From assembly GCA_034440575.1 (NCBI GenBank), contig JAOTOL010001633.1, positions 2,896,501 through 2,960,500 on the forward strand: 64,000 nucleotides of DNA, in the 5' to 3' direction. Shown piece after piece: positions 43,455 through 54,735 of this stretch. This stretch comes from Imbricaverruca yamaguchii. Its lineage: Eukaryota > Arthropoda > Thecostraca > Neoverrucidae. The translations under genes and the position numbers were made by a program. The stretch's first letter is position 1. Each line of letters begins with the position of its first letter. The notes under the pieces were generated by a model, which saw only the letters and a list, made by a program, of their open reading frames with translations, was not told the origin of the DNA and did no database searches.

Positions 43455-44250
43455 ACGTGCTGTGGTCCGTGTGTGCCGCTGTGGTCCGTGTGTGACGCTG
43501 TGGTCCGTGTGTGACGCTGTGGTCCGTGTGTGACGCTGTGGTCCGTGTGTGACGCTGTGGTCCGTGTGTGACGCTGTGGTCCGTGTGTGACGCTGTGGTC
43601 CGTTTGACGCTGTGGTCCGTTTGACGCTGTGGTCCGTGTGTGACGCTGTGGTCCGTGTGTGACGCTGTGGTCCGTGTGTGACGCTGTGGTCCGTGTGTGA
43701 CGCTGTGGTCCGTGTGTGACGCTGTGGTCCGTGTGTGACGCTGTGGTCCGTGTGTGACGCTGTGGTCCGTGTGTGACGCTGTGGTCCGTGTGGCGCTGTG
43801 TGTGTGACGCTGTGGTCCGTGTGTGACGCTGTGGTCCGTGTGTGACGCTGTGGTCCGTGTGTGACGCTGTGGTCCGTGTGTGACGCTGTGGTCCGTGTGT
43901 GACGCTGTGGTCCGTGTGTGACGCTGTGGTCCGTGTGTGACGCTGTGGTCCGTGTGTGACGCTGTGGTCCGTGTGTGACGCTGTGGTCCGTGTGTGACGC
44001 TGTGGTCCGTGTGTGACGCTGTGGTCCGTGTGTGACGCTGTGGTCCGTGTGTGACGCTGTGGTCCGTGTGTGACGCTGTGGTCCGTGTGTGACGCTGTGG
44101 TCCGTGTGTGACGCTGTGGTCCGTGTGTGCCGCTGTGGTCCGTGTGTGACGCTGTGGTCCGTGTGTGACGCTGTGGTCCGTGTGTGACGCTGTGGTCCGT
44201 GTGTGACGCTGTGGTCCGTGTGTGACGCTGTGGTCCGTGTGTTACGCGGT
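43455..44250. repeat. 19 bp minisatellite, ~42 units
   Basis: Unit GACGCTGTGGTCCGTGTGT repeated over about 796 bp. Variants are GCCGCTG units near 43474 and 44127, two short 16 bp units at 43600-43630 and one disturbed unit at 43788-43806. Because 19 is not a multiple of 3 and the unit has no minus-strand stop in any register, one frame runs 324 codons with a 19-residue period. This frame (43451-44425) is not considered a gene. Confidence 0.97.
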
Positions 44251-44347
44251 CGTGTTTAGGCGCGTGTCGCGGCCGATGCTGGACCGTCACGGCTGAGTGA
44301 GCGCCATCACCGCCAGCCTGACGGGCGCGCTTCGACGCCGGATGGAG

Positions 44348-44377
44348 TGACGTCTGACGTCTGACGTCTGACGTCTG
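44348..44377. repeat. TGACGTC heptamer repeat
   Basis: Four consecutive TGACGTC units. Each contains the palindrome GACGTC. Confidence 0.9.
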
Positions 44378-45784
44378 GAGGCGGGTGGCGCACGACGGCG
44401 GCGACGATGGCCCGGCCCTCATCACATCACGGCACCGGCAGCCTGTTGGAGCTGCTGCAGCCTAACGACCTTTAGCGCTGAATTATTCCGTCCGCCACAG
44501 CCGGAATAAGAAGCGTCTGGGACCGTTTGACTTTAAAGGCGCTCAGCTGCACAGCGCGGCGTCCAAGCCGAGTGGCGATGACGCTACATCCCGGCCACGC
44601 GGTTGTCGGCACCTCAATTTCAAGTAAGTATCGGCATTTCAACTCGATGCCTGCCTGATATGAGACAAGCTAAAGTTGTGCAATCTTAAATAAGCCGACG
44701 GCACGCAGTTCCGGAGGTGAGAGACAGGGTTTGAAGTGGCTCCAATATTCTCAGCTCCGGCCGGCCCATGCCGGTAGTCGGGAGACCCGAGCCCTATCCT
44801 GACCCTTCACGGTTGCCATAGATGTGGCCCATCCCCAGCACGGCCTAGTCGCAGCATGCAATACCTATATTTATACCGATTTCCGGATAGCGTGGCATCA
44901 TTTATTTGGTTATGAAGGTTAGCATATCTCGCCTTAGCCCTCACCAGGGCGGCCGGCAAATCGATCTTCGCAGGGCGGGGGAGCTAGTTTATAACAGCGC
45001 CCCCATCAGTTTCCGATCCACGTAAGCTGAGATAAAATTATGGACGCAGTTATAAAAGTCTGGCCATGCGGGGACCGAATCATTCCATATATTTGCGTTT
45101 TTTAGATGATGAAATCATCAGAGCCTGAGGTCAGATTGCATCAATATACGAGACACTTTTAACTCCTTAACAACGATTTAAAATATGGCAGAGCGTGTTT
45201 TGATGACCTTCTTCTTGATTAATTGTCGCAGATAAATTAACTTACACTTACAAGATGGAGAACATTACCCAAATAATACATAAAAACAGAGGAAGCCTTC
45301 CAAAGAGCATTGGGGAATGCAAACTATCCCACATTGCGTTTCACCCAAAACCTGGTAAAGCACGTTGAACCCCATGCTCATCAAACTTCACTGGTGGACA
45401 AGCTACTGGCTGCCTTTCCCCTGACCATTATGCAGCGACGCGAAACTATATTCTGTAATATATCTATACCACATGTGGCTGACGAAAAACGTAATACATA
45501 CGGACCAGGCACTTTTTGTCCGGTGACATGTCAGGTGACGCACAGACAGATATCTAGTCAGAATATACTATCCAGTCGAAGCACTGATGATCAAAGGTCT
45601 TTGGCAGCTCAGGTAAACAACTCCCATCAGCTGACCCCCATTTGTATAAGGCTGTCTGCCTTAATTGGAATAAGTAATGATATATCATCGACTTGTGTGG
45701 GATGGCTTTCCAATCTCGCAATCCGCATGGCACTCATTGTAGTTCTGATATCGAATAGACGTATTGATTCTAATTTCAATAGGC
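44378..45784. other. no recognised gene
   Basis: A frame at 45310-45858 (182 codons) runs from unrecognised DNA into the LINE copy at 45785, so it is a chance junction frame. Nothing else recognised. Confidence 0.4.
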
Positions 45785-47400
45785 GAATCGAAAAGCTAGA
45801 GACACTGAAGCAAAAAAAAACAGAGCGGCAAACAAGCAAAAGAACTGGATTTGGCTAGGAACTGTAATGAGGATAGCAAAAAGTTCTTTAGTTACTACAA
45901 GCTGAGTAAAGTTTCTAGCACAATTGGTCCACTGCAAGTAAATGGGACTATATTGGGTGAGAATAGTGAGACGGTTGAGTAACTGAGCAAGCAGTTTAAA
46001 ACAATGTTTACATTGCAAGATATGACCAATCTGCTGACCGTACACCATAGTTCAGTGACGTGTAATCGGATAAATGATGCTGATTCCATTGATAGTGATG
46101 TTGTTTTCAATCATATCAGGAAAATAAAGCAAAACAAGGCAGCAGGACCTGAAGAAATGTATGCTAGAGTATTGCGGGAAGCCAAAAAGGAACTGGGATT
46201 TCCACTTAGCATAATATTTTGTGGATCAGTTTTTGAATGAAATTGAATGAAATTACAACACATTGGAATAGGGCAAATGTAGTTCATATTTTTAAGAAAG
46301 GAGAAAGAGGGAAAGTTGAAAACTATAGGCCAGTAAGTCTCACATCTCTAGTCTGCAAAGTACTCAAATCAAGTATCAAGGATAGAATAATTAGTTATCT
46401 GGAAGGAAACAGATAGATTCAAGATATTCAGCATTGGTATATAGAAGGGCGATCGTGTCTCACAAATCTCTTGGACTTCTTAAATTTCGCCACAGAGCAA
46501 TTTGATCACTGAAATCAGGTTGATGTAACATATCTTGAGTTTAGTAAGGTCTTTGACAAGGAACCCCATAAACGGTTAATAATGCAGTTTCAGTTTCATG
46601 GTATTGCAGGTTGCATCTTAAAATGGATAGAGTTGTGGCTTTCAGATAGACAGAAAAGAGTAATGTTAAATGGTGCAAAGTCATCATAGCAAAATTTTCT
46701 TAGTGGAGTTTCCCAGGGGTTAGTACTGGGCCACTACTGTTCATTATATTTGTAAATAACATTGAAAGTGGCCTAAGCCGTGAGGTTTCGAAATCTGCGG
46801 ATGATTTGAAGGTCTTTAGGGCAATAACAGGTCGCAATGAGCATATCTCGCTGCAGAAAGACTTAGACGAAATTGTGAAGTGGTTTGAAGAATGGCAAAT
46901 GAAATTTAATTTTGATAAGTGCAAAATCATGCATGCAGGTAAACAGCATATGAAGGCTCCATGCTTGATGGGTGGCTAATTACTACCAGTGACTCAACAG
47001 GAGAAGGATTTAGGTGTTATTCTAAACACAAAATTAGGGGCATCAGAACAGACCAAGGAAGGCAGGAAGACGGCAATTTAAGATTAACTCAATGAATTTT
47101 TTCTCAAATTCAATTAAAACTTAAAGTTAACTACATCAGAACAAGATTAAGACAGTTTTTCTTCAACAAACATGGTAGTAGAACACTGGAACCAGCTGCC
47201 AGAAACCACTGTCAGTAGCAGCACATCGAACATGTTTAAAACAGCATAGACAATCATTATAAGAATAGAGGGCTTGCTTTTCAGTATTCCAGGGAGGGCT
47301 GATCGACGGATTTGGTGGGCAACTGGTTGAGTGTACAGAGTGCAACCAAGAAGGGCCCTTGTGGCTCATAGTTGCACTAATCTTTTATGTCTTTATGTTT
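45785..47400 (+). pseudogene. second, decayed copy of the CR1-like LINE
   Basis: Begins at the equivalent of 33316 (AAAAGCTAGAGACACTG) and follows the main element to the same 3' end (TTTTATGTCTTTATG), so it is a 5'-truncated insertion lacking the endonuclease. It keeps KAAGP at about 46133, a motif A remnant with Asp changed (TAT CTT GAG) and the LLFIIFVNN region. Stops and frameshifts are frequent (for example 45979, 46411, 46687). About 350 bp equivalent to 34600-34950 is deleted at about 47080. Non-functional. It is useful for dating and for confirming the family's 3' end. Confidence 0.92.
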
Positions 47401-47603
47401 TTATGATATTGTTGTATCGTGCTTTGATGTGCACTGTGCTTGTGATGCGCACAATATAGGTGTGAAGTAACCAGGGGCGTTCCCTTGGGTGCGGACCAGT
47501 TTGATTGAGCACCATACGAACATCACGTTAGCTGGGTTTTCCCGCACTCTCGCAAGCCCAGCAACAAGATCGAACGAGCAGATCAGGCACAGTATTACGG
47601 AGA

Positions 47604-47743
47604 CATTGTCAGTTTCATCATGATACGCATACATTGGCAGTTTCATCATGATACGCATACATTGGCAGCGTCATTATGCTACGCATTCATTGGCAATGTC
47701 GTCATGATACGCATATATTGGTAACGTCATCATGATACGCATA
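47604..47743 (+). repeat. 28 bp tandem repeat, five units
   Basis: CATTGGCAGTTTCATCATGA then TACGCATA, starting at 47604, 47632, 47660, 47688 and 47716. Later units vary at CAGCGTC, CAATGTC and TAACGTC. Confidence 0.95.
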
Positions 47744-49309
47744 CTTTGTCAGAGGCAGGCAGTTATGCTTGTGCAACAATCTCAATCCAATTTGTGCCAA
47801 TGATTCTGTTGAATCGGGGACCCAGTGACGTACAAATGGCAGCACCCATTGATCAGCTTACCGGGCTCCGTGGATACTCTACCGACATCCACGATCTCCA
47901 GGTAACTGCGATCTGCAGGGGATCAAATTGCAACTGTAGACGCGGTTATTGTGACTGATGGTGACTTTTTCCCCGGTTTATAAAGAGCTGATGCTTTTAA
48001 ACAGAACTCGTGAAGCAAAACATCGCCTACGACGAAGTGTGTGCCACTGATACAAGCATTCTCACAAACCGCCTTAACAACATCATCACTTTTTTAGATG
48101 AGGAAGAAGCTTCAAACCAGCTTTATGGATAGCTCCTTTTGATGTTTCAATATGATATTTGTTGCAAATGCTTTATGTGGCATGCGTATGTTTTTGTTGC
48201 ACATGTGCACATTTTTTACTTTCACGAACAAATGACCTTACCCGCTGGTGCTTGTCTTCAAAGCGTATAGTTTGCTAGTAGATCGGGCAACCATGGTGCC
48301 GGATTTGTTCCGTATACCGCATATTATAGTGAAATTTGGGTGTGACATTCACCGGAGAAAATTTACCGAAGAACGTTTCACTCACTTTTCAATTTTCTTC
48401 TGATTAGCAGGAAGAACAGAGCTACGAATCAATGTTGCAGTCAATTTTCGAACAATGCCTATTTACCATGTAAGAGAGCTCTTCACAGCCAGGAGGAATC
48501 GTATGTTTAACAATAATTGGAAGCAGTTTCAACAGTGTGTTCCTTTTACAGTTCGCTACACTACATCCCGTCCACGCGAAAAGTCGCCTAAGGTTTTTTT
48601 TTTCATCAGGACGAGCATATGTTAAGGTTCACCTCATCGAGCGGGAACAGTCTAAGCGTATTTACGTTGTCAACACAGTCGAGATAAATATGGGAGCAGA
48701 GCCTTCTTGTGTTCACATCTTGAGGAACATCCGACGGAAAGGTCTCAACTACGTACAATGACTGCGGTCGATTTAGTCGGCAGTCTGACTGAATACCAAC
48801 TTGAGGAGACACTTCGATATGCTAATTGGACACCCCAGCTTGTGGCAATTTCTCTTCATACGTCTCACGTAATCGCGACATACACTCACTCCGCTAATTT
48901 AAATGATAGCCGGATTGCTGGAGGGTCGGCATAGCCAACACGACATGCCCGTTTGGATTGATAAGCACAATGTCTCATTTAATGCCCGATGTTGAGACAT
49001 TTTCAGTTTACCTTGTAAGGCTATGCGTAGCGATGTTGTCTGCAATAACATATGGGAGACAGTAGAGCACCTGCAATTTACCGCGTCCGGAGTGCGCATG
49101 TAATCCGGGGTTCTCAAATCTGCTCAACTCATCCGCACTTCTGGTACCTGGCATCTTTGATCTAAGCTTTTAACATAGCTGGATCCAATGGGAGCCACCA
49201 AACAGATGTGCTGCTTATGAGACCTCAGACGATGATTTACAGCTGCACTGTATATTTCCGTCAATTTGTAGGTGCTAGTTTTGTTTCCAACATTATTTGT
49301 CGCCTGGAA
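47744..49309. other. no recognised feature
   Basis: Frames of 60-78 codons on both strands around 48537-49117 overlap each other and show no family motif. Confidence 0.35.
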
Positions 49310-49880
49310 TTATTTCATGTGAAGTACGAGCTGGAACTTTTTAAGTAAGGGTCCCATGCCTGTACACAATAATCTGCGTGGGGCTGCTAACCAGCTTAAG
49401 CACACTTTTGTTTTCCTAACTTGTTTGCTCTCATATCTTTCACGCCTGTTGAAACTTCTGGCATTCTGATTGCTCTGTTCCCAGCTGAGTTGCATTGCTT
49501 TTCTTCTTTGAAGTCACTAGAAACTATCACACCTAAATAGCTCTCCTTTGCAATAACATCCAATTAACTACCTCCAATGGTATGCACATCTCCGAACCCC
49601 AGAACTTTACATGCATCATCGTTGAAAGACATCTACCATTTATCAGCTCATATATTTCGGTCATACAAGTATAAATGAATATTGCCAACTCTATCATTAT
49701 TATTAGTAATTCCTACCAGATCGATGGCATGATAAAATTGAAATCCACCCTATTTTTCTGACCAACCTCAGTGTTTTCCACAAATATGATAAAGAAAAGT
49801 GGACATAGAACTGGGCCCTGTGCCTCCGTTCCACAAGTATCATAATCATACGAAGCAATGCGCAACCCTCCAGCATTCAT
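49310..49880 (-). pseudogene. antisense CR1-like LINE RT relic, different family
   Basis: Reading the minus strand through frameshifts: AQGPVLCPLFFIIFVENTEVG (family QGSVLGPLLFxIFINDxExG), then KW.MSFNDDACKVLGFG (family KWxMxFNxxKCKVLHFG), ESYLGVIVSSDFK..KQCNSAG (family KDLGVIVSxDLKxSxQC) and finally the CVQAWDPYLKKFQ block (family YCVQAWxPYLxKD). This is the RT finger-to-thumb order. The FADD catalytic block is not visible. The sequence differs clearly from the element at 32266, which has INTKLGASEQ at the same place, so at least two CR1-like families are present. Confidence 0.75.
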
Positions 49881-49994
49881 CATGAATGATGCTCATCCTC
49901 TTTCAACCCCACATTCCACTATTTGTATGGCATTGTATCCATGTTTACTATGCACAGCTTAGTGCAGGCATGTCAAGAGGACAGCCTAAGCAGG

Positions 49995-50818
49995 TTGTGG
50001 ATGGGTTAGGTGGAAGCAGACATCAATCGCATGACATTCATTTGCATTTATGACACGTTCCAGTTGACCAAGTTTGGTTCCATTAACCGGTCATGAACTT
50101 GATCTGACTTGACCTCGGCGACCTAACATGACTTTTATATTATTCAGCATAACAATATGCATCAAACAAGTCGCTAGTGTTGTCAAGAACACTTCCCTTT
50201 TGCCGATATACGGCAAGCGCATCAGCGCCGATTTTTGTGGTCTGGCGCTGCGACTTGTTTTTACTTTAACGGCCCATAACGTGAAAGCATTTCGGCAGAT
50301 TTTCATTTGTCTTACTTTAAACAATGCGCCGGTCATTTCTAAGTAGGTACGCAAAAAAGATGCGTATATCGGCCGGTACAATATGGAGTTGTGTACGAAA
50401 AATCGGAGGGATTGGCGGATATCGCCATCCCCCCTCCAGGGCGTGTGTTAACCTGTCATGAACTTGACCTGACTTGACCTCGGTGACTTGACATGACTTT
50501 GAAACAATGTAGCATGGCAATGTACATCAAACAAGTCGCTAGTTTTGCCAAGAAAATACTTCCTTTTTCCTAATATACGAGAAGCGCATCAGCGCAGATA
50601 TTTGTAGTCCGGCGCTGAGAAAATGTTTTGGCTTTAACGACCCCTAACTCGACAAATATTCCGTTGATTTTCATTTGTCATACTTTAAACAACGCGCTGG
50701 TCATTTACTAGCAGATACGCAAACAATGGTATATATCGGCCGTTAAAATCTGGAGGTATCTACGACAAACCGGAGGGGTGGGCGGATTTCGCCCCTCCCC
50801 CTCCGGGGCGCGTGTTAA
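49995..50818 (-). repeat. TTAA-bounded dimeric repeat, copy B (inverted relative to copy A)
   Basis: TTAA occurs at 50083-50086, 50448-50451 and 50815-50818, that is at 365 and 367 bp steps, exactly at the monomer borders. Each monomer ends (plus strand) with CTCC.GGGCG(C/T)GTGTTAA. The extra tail 49995-50082 (CCAGTTGACCAAGTTTGGTT) is also found after copy A at about 21374-21450. So the repeated unit is a dimer plus tail, kept in both copies. Confidence 0.88.
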
Positions 50819-52809
50819 GTCAACTATTCCCGACAAAAATATGTTTGCATTAGCCAGAATCTTATATATTAGCACAAGGTCGGCACGTCCAGTTGCTTCC
50901 TGATTCCACAATAATGCTTTGAACGGCGCTCGTAAGGGCACGATTCATAGCCCGATTGGTTGGAACTTGCTTGAGTCAGCTTCCGCTCCTTCAATGATAA
51001 ACTATGCCAATCATAACCAAGGACGAGCAAACTAGCAAACTATGGCCCGTGGCGGCGAAAAGCTGCTGACTAGATTAAAGGCAGGCTCATCGCTTCTGAA
51101 CCGCCATCGTAAATAGTAAATGGCGGACGTGGCCAAGTCTCATTCTGGCGGCCCAAATCAGAGAATATCTCCGTTCCTAACTTGTAGTTTTGCATTTGAT
51201 ACAGCATGGTATGAGTACATGTGCACCCAGCGTCACAAACTAAATGTTCAATTCCGCTTATAATTGTATCTGCTCACTTCGGGATACGTCGCGACAAATT
51301 CGCGACAATAATGTAGGTGACTATAAACTGGGCTTCCTGCCGAGCATGGTTCATAGCACACGCTTCATTTCATCACGCGACAAAAATGTCAGCATGAGAT
51401 AAAATATTTAGAAAACCCAGCTGATCGCGAATAAATGCGGTGACAAGTGGGCACAACTCTTACCCGTTAAATTGCGAATATTTGGCAGCGTCACGCTCGG
51501 CAATGACGAAATCAGATTAGGAGTTTTGGTACTGGAAATGTCGTGCATAGAATAGGACAAGTCGACTGTGGGAAAATGAAGAAGGCGACTTTTATGTTTG
51601 TGTAGAAGATTAAACTTTGAATATATATTTCCGAAAATGTGACAGGGTGGTAGGGAATGGGCATTTCTATGAATGAGTGGCTGAATCTGTGGTGCAAATT
51701 ACAACAAGTTGCATGTGTAGCTGGGCGATTTCCACAAGTGTCAGTAAAATAAGTCTGCTTTATTATACTTTTAAAATTTGAAAGGCAGATCAGCAGAGGA
51801 AAAGGACATGTCAGGTTTGTAACATTTGAAATCAGCATAGGGCAACACAAGGATTTGCCAAGTAGCACTCCATGATGAATCAACATTGCTGGTCGAGCGG
51901 AATGTTTATTAAAGAAGCGGTCTCTAAAGAAATGCATTAAAGAGAGAGGAGCAGAAAATCATGTTTCCCAGAACCGTCCACTTGATATGAAAAAAGCAGA
52001 ATATTGAAAAGTTCCAACTCTTTGAAATGGTTTGATCATCGGCTATGCCTCTAACTGGAGAGCCCAGCTCAAATGCTGCAAAGAGCTGAATTGAAGGGAA
52101 CGACTGCAATATAGCGGACAATCATGCAGAATTTCAGAGTCAAGGATGGCTAATCGAAAGTTCAGGTTTAATCAGGAAACATTATGAATGCGCAAGAACT
52201 AACAACTTACGACGCGAACCTCTCTGGGATCAGACGTGGAGATCTCTGGGATCAGAGGTTGAGATCAGAGGCATAATGTATGAATAGCATTGGGAGTCAG
52301 GACAATACATAAAAGCGACGATGGCGCGGAAATAGATTGAGGATGCGCGGCACAGGGTACTATGTTAAAATTTAAATACTAAGAGTAGGAGTGATAGCCA
52401 AGCCATCACGTGGAATGAAGCGCACTAATTCCAATTCACTAATAATCAAGTGCACTAAATCGACATTCACGCTTGCAAATAAGCCCAAGAAAGCTGAATG
52501 ATTTGAAAATGACCTTGCGTTAGCATGGGCTGTGCACTGATGCATTGCGAGAAAAATCTGCAAATGTAACATATCAAAGTTACTGCATGCACGCTTTGGT
52601 GTGGCTTGCCATAAGCTACCAATTAGTATTGTAGTCTGATAAATACGGTATGGCCATGCACTTCGCAACAGCCCGGATGTTTTCGCTCTAGTGTCACTGC
52701 CGAAAGCAAGCGGCCAGTTCTCTGATGGACGGCTGAATCAGTGGCATTCGCTAAATGCCTTCCTCGTCGATCAACGCGCCTCAGTCATCCAATACCTGGG
52801 TAAGCCAGG
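50819..52809. other. no recognised feature
   Basis: The first ~80 bp (TTTGCATTAGCCAGAATCTT) resembles 60298-60320 (CTTACTTTAGCCAGAATCCT), next to another TTAA-type repeat. GATCTCTGGGATCAGA is repeated at about 52220-52265. Nothing else recognised. Confidence 0.4.
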
Positions 52810-53038
52810 TCAGGCGAGACACGCAGAGGATAGAGTGTGGGCGCCATCCCACGGCGTGTCGCCGCCTTCCATGGCGATGGGTAGGCTGGCCCGCAGCACG
52901 GCGAAGCGCAGTGGGACAGCATCACGCGCCTGCGGAGCGAGTCGTAGCTGGTAGCGCTGCCTGCGGTAGTTTGGCCCCAGGGGTTCCGCAGAGCGCAGTA
53001 TTCGCAATGCGCGGTAGATTGTGGATTGTATGTGTTCC
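52810..53038 (-). CDS. weak candidate for a host terminal exon, product unknown
   Basis: On the minus strand a CAG at 53041-53039 preceded by a moderately pyrimidine-rich stretch could be a splice acceptor. From there one frame runs 75 codons to TGA at 52812-52810: EHIQSTIYRALRILRSAEPL, then a basic GPNYRRQRYQLRLAP segment and PLRFAVLRASLPIAMEGG. Third positions are GC-rich, unlike the surrounding AT-rich DNA. I do not recognise a family, no partner exon was found, and another frame over the same bases is also open. It may equally be a GC-rich repeat. Confidence 0.2.
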
Positions 53039-54587
53039 CTGGGAGACTTGGTGCAGGCAGACCGTGAATTATTGTACCTCTGGGCGTGCTAGGTGGAGTT
53101 AAAATATATGACGTCCGTTTCGATGTTCATCGGCAGAGGGGAGCGCTCGAAGATATTAGCATTCCTGGTGAATTCCTACCAAGTCAAGTCTGGGCAACCC
53201 GGGATAGTGAATCCAAGCATGTTGACTGCGATTTTCCTGGACTGAACTTCACCTGTGTGCAGGCGACGTCACATGGGTCGCTCCACTCTTTCACTGCATT
53301 TATTACAAGTATTGTGCGGCTTTACTGTCTATTGATCGGTTATCGGTTGTTTTCCTATGAACTTGTTGTTTTCTTATTGCATCATGACATTTCAGCAAGA
53401 ACCACGGAATCTGTCGCCACACAGGTTGCAACGGAATTTTGATATTGGCGAAAATGTTTCTGATCGATGTTCTTGAGCGCAATGCTAAATTTCGCTTAGA
53501 CTTAAATGTAACTGCTCGCACCCCAAATCTCTCAAAGTAGACACGATACGCCATTTGCATGCGTTCATTTCCAGTCCGTGTGGATCTATGGATTACGTGG
53601 CTGATCCTGGTTTTCTGTGACTTCCTCCATTTGTCTGTCACGTGAGGCACCCTATGTCTCGTCCTGTACTTGCAACCATCTTTTTTGCAACTCTAGAGAC
53701 AATATTCTGACTACACACGAATCTTCTGGACTTTATCCGCTGGGATGCACCCACCCTGTCCTTCAGCACCTTCACCGACGTTTTGTTCCGTGCTTCCGTC
53801 ATTTTGACAGCGGGCTTTCCTTTCCCATGTGCTCATCACCTCTTCCTTCCTCCACACGCTTGACTACATCGCCAACGTGCTTCTTGGAACGTCCGTTGTC
53901 CTGCAATGGTTTTTAGTGTGACTTCTACTTATTCGGATGTTTAAAAGATAAAAATCAGTGATCAGCTCGCGAACTATATGCGGTGACTGCTTCTCCATTT
54001 TGCACAATGTAATCCATTATATAATCCCCGACATAACCAAAATAAGCACTAGCATGCATTGATAAAACGTCCGGAGTGAAAGTGATCACCCGTTCGATTT
54101 AGCCGTCTTTCTCCCCAAACACGTATCTACAACCAATAATTGCCGGCACGTGTGCCGTCCTACCCGACAGAAAAACAACGAGTGGTCGTGATTTGCCCCG
54201 AGTTGTCTGGCTACTGTTCACAACAGAGCGCGCGACGCATTCACCGTGATCACAAATCACCTGTGGGCTCGATTCGTCGTGGATTCTGTGGACTTCGCTG
54301 AGCACACCAATGCTGGGATTTTGCTTTCAAGTTCCGGATTCAGAGAGTTTGAACTCGTAACCATGAAATTGTGAGGCCATCATTTTGAAACTTGTCTTAA
54401 ACAGAATCGATGTTGCTCATGTTCCTGACGTTGTGATTACTTGTGATTATATGTGGCACAATCCAAAGTGGACGCTATGCAAATTATCCTCCGATTTTCT
54501 ACCACAAGCGTGCATTGTGGACAGGAATGTGAACTAGGGAATTAAAACCCAGGCCCAGGCGAGTTTGTGAAGGATTTAAAAGAATGT
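53039..54587. other. no recognised feature
   Basis: Frames at 53086-53442 (plus) and 53303-53650 (minus) overlap each other and match nothing known to me. No repeat recognised. Confidence 0.35.
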
Positions 54588-54735
54588 GTAGGGGTGGCGG
54601 CACTGCCGTCGGTGGGGTGTTGGGTGCGGTGGCGGGTGTGGGTGCGCGTGGTGTAGTGGGGGTGTGGGTGTGCGGAGTGTGAGTGTGGTGGGTCTGTGTG
54701 GGGTGATTGGGGTATGGGTGAAAGGATGTGGGTTA
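54588..54735 (+). repeat. G/T-rich simple sequence
   Basis: GGTGTGGGTG, GGTGGGG and similar units without a fixed period. Several runs of three or four G within short distance would allow G-quadruplex formation on the plus strand. Confidence 0.7.

Noticed and set aside
43451..44425. 324-codon minus-strand frame
   Set aside because: It is entirely the 19 bp minisatellite read without stops, with no start context, domain or codon bias beyond the repeat.
45310..45858. 182-codon plus-strand frame
   Set aside because: It runs out of unrecognised DNA into the truncated LINE copy in a frame that is not the LINE frame.
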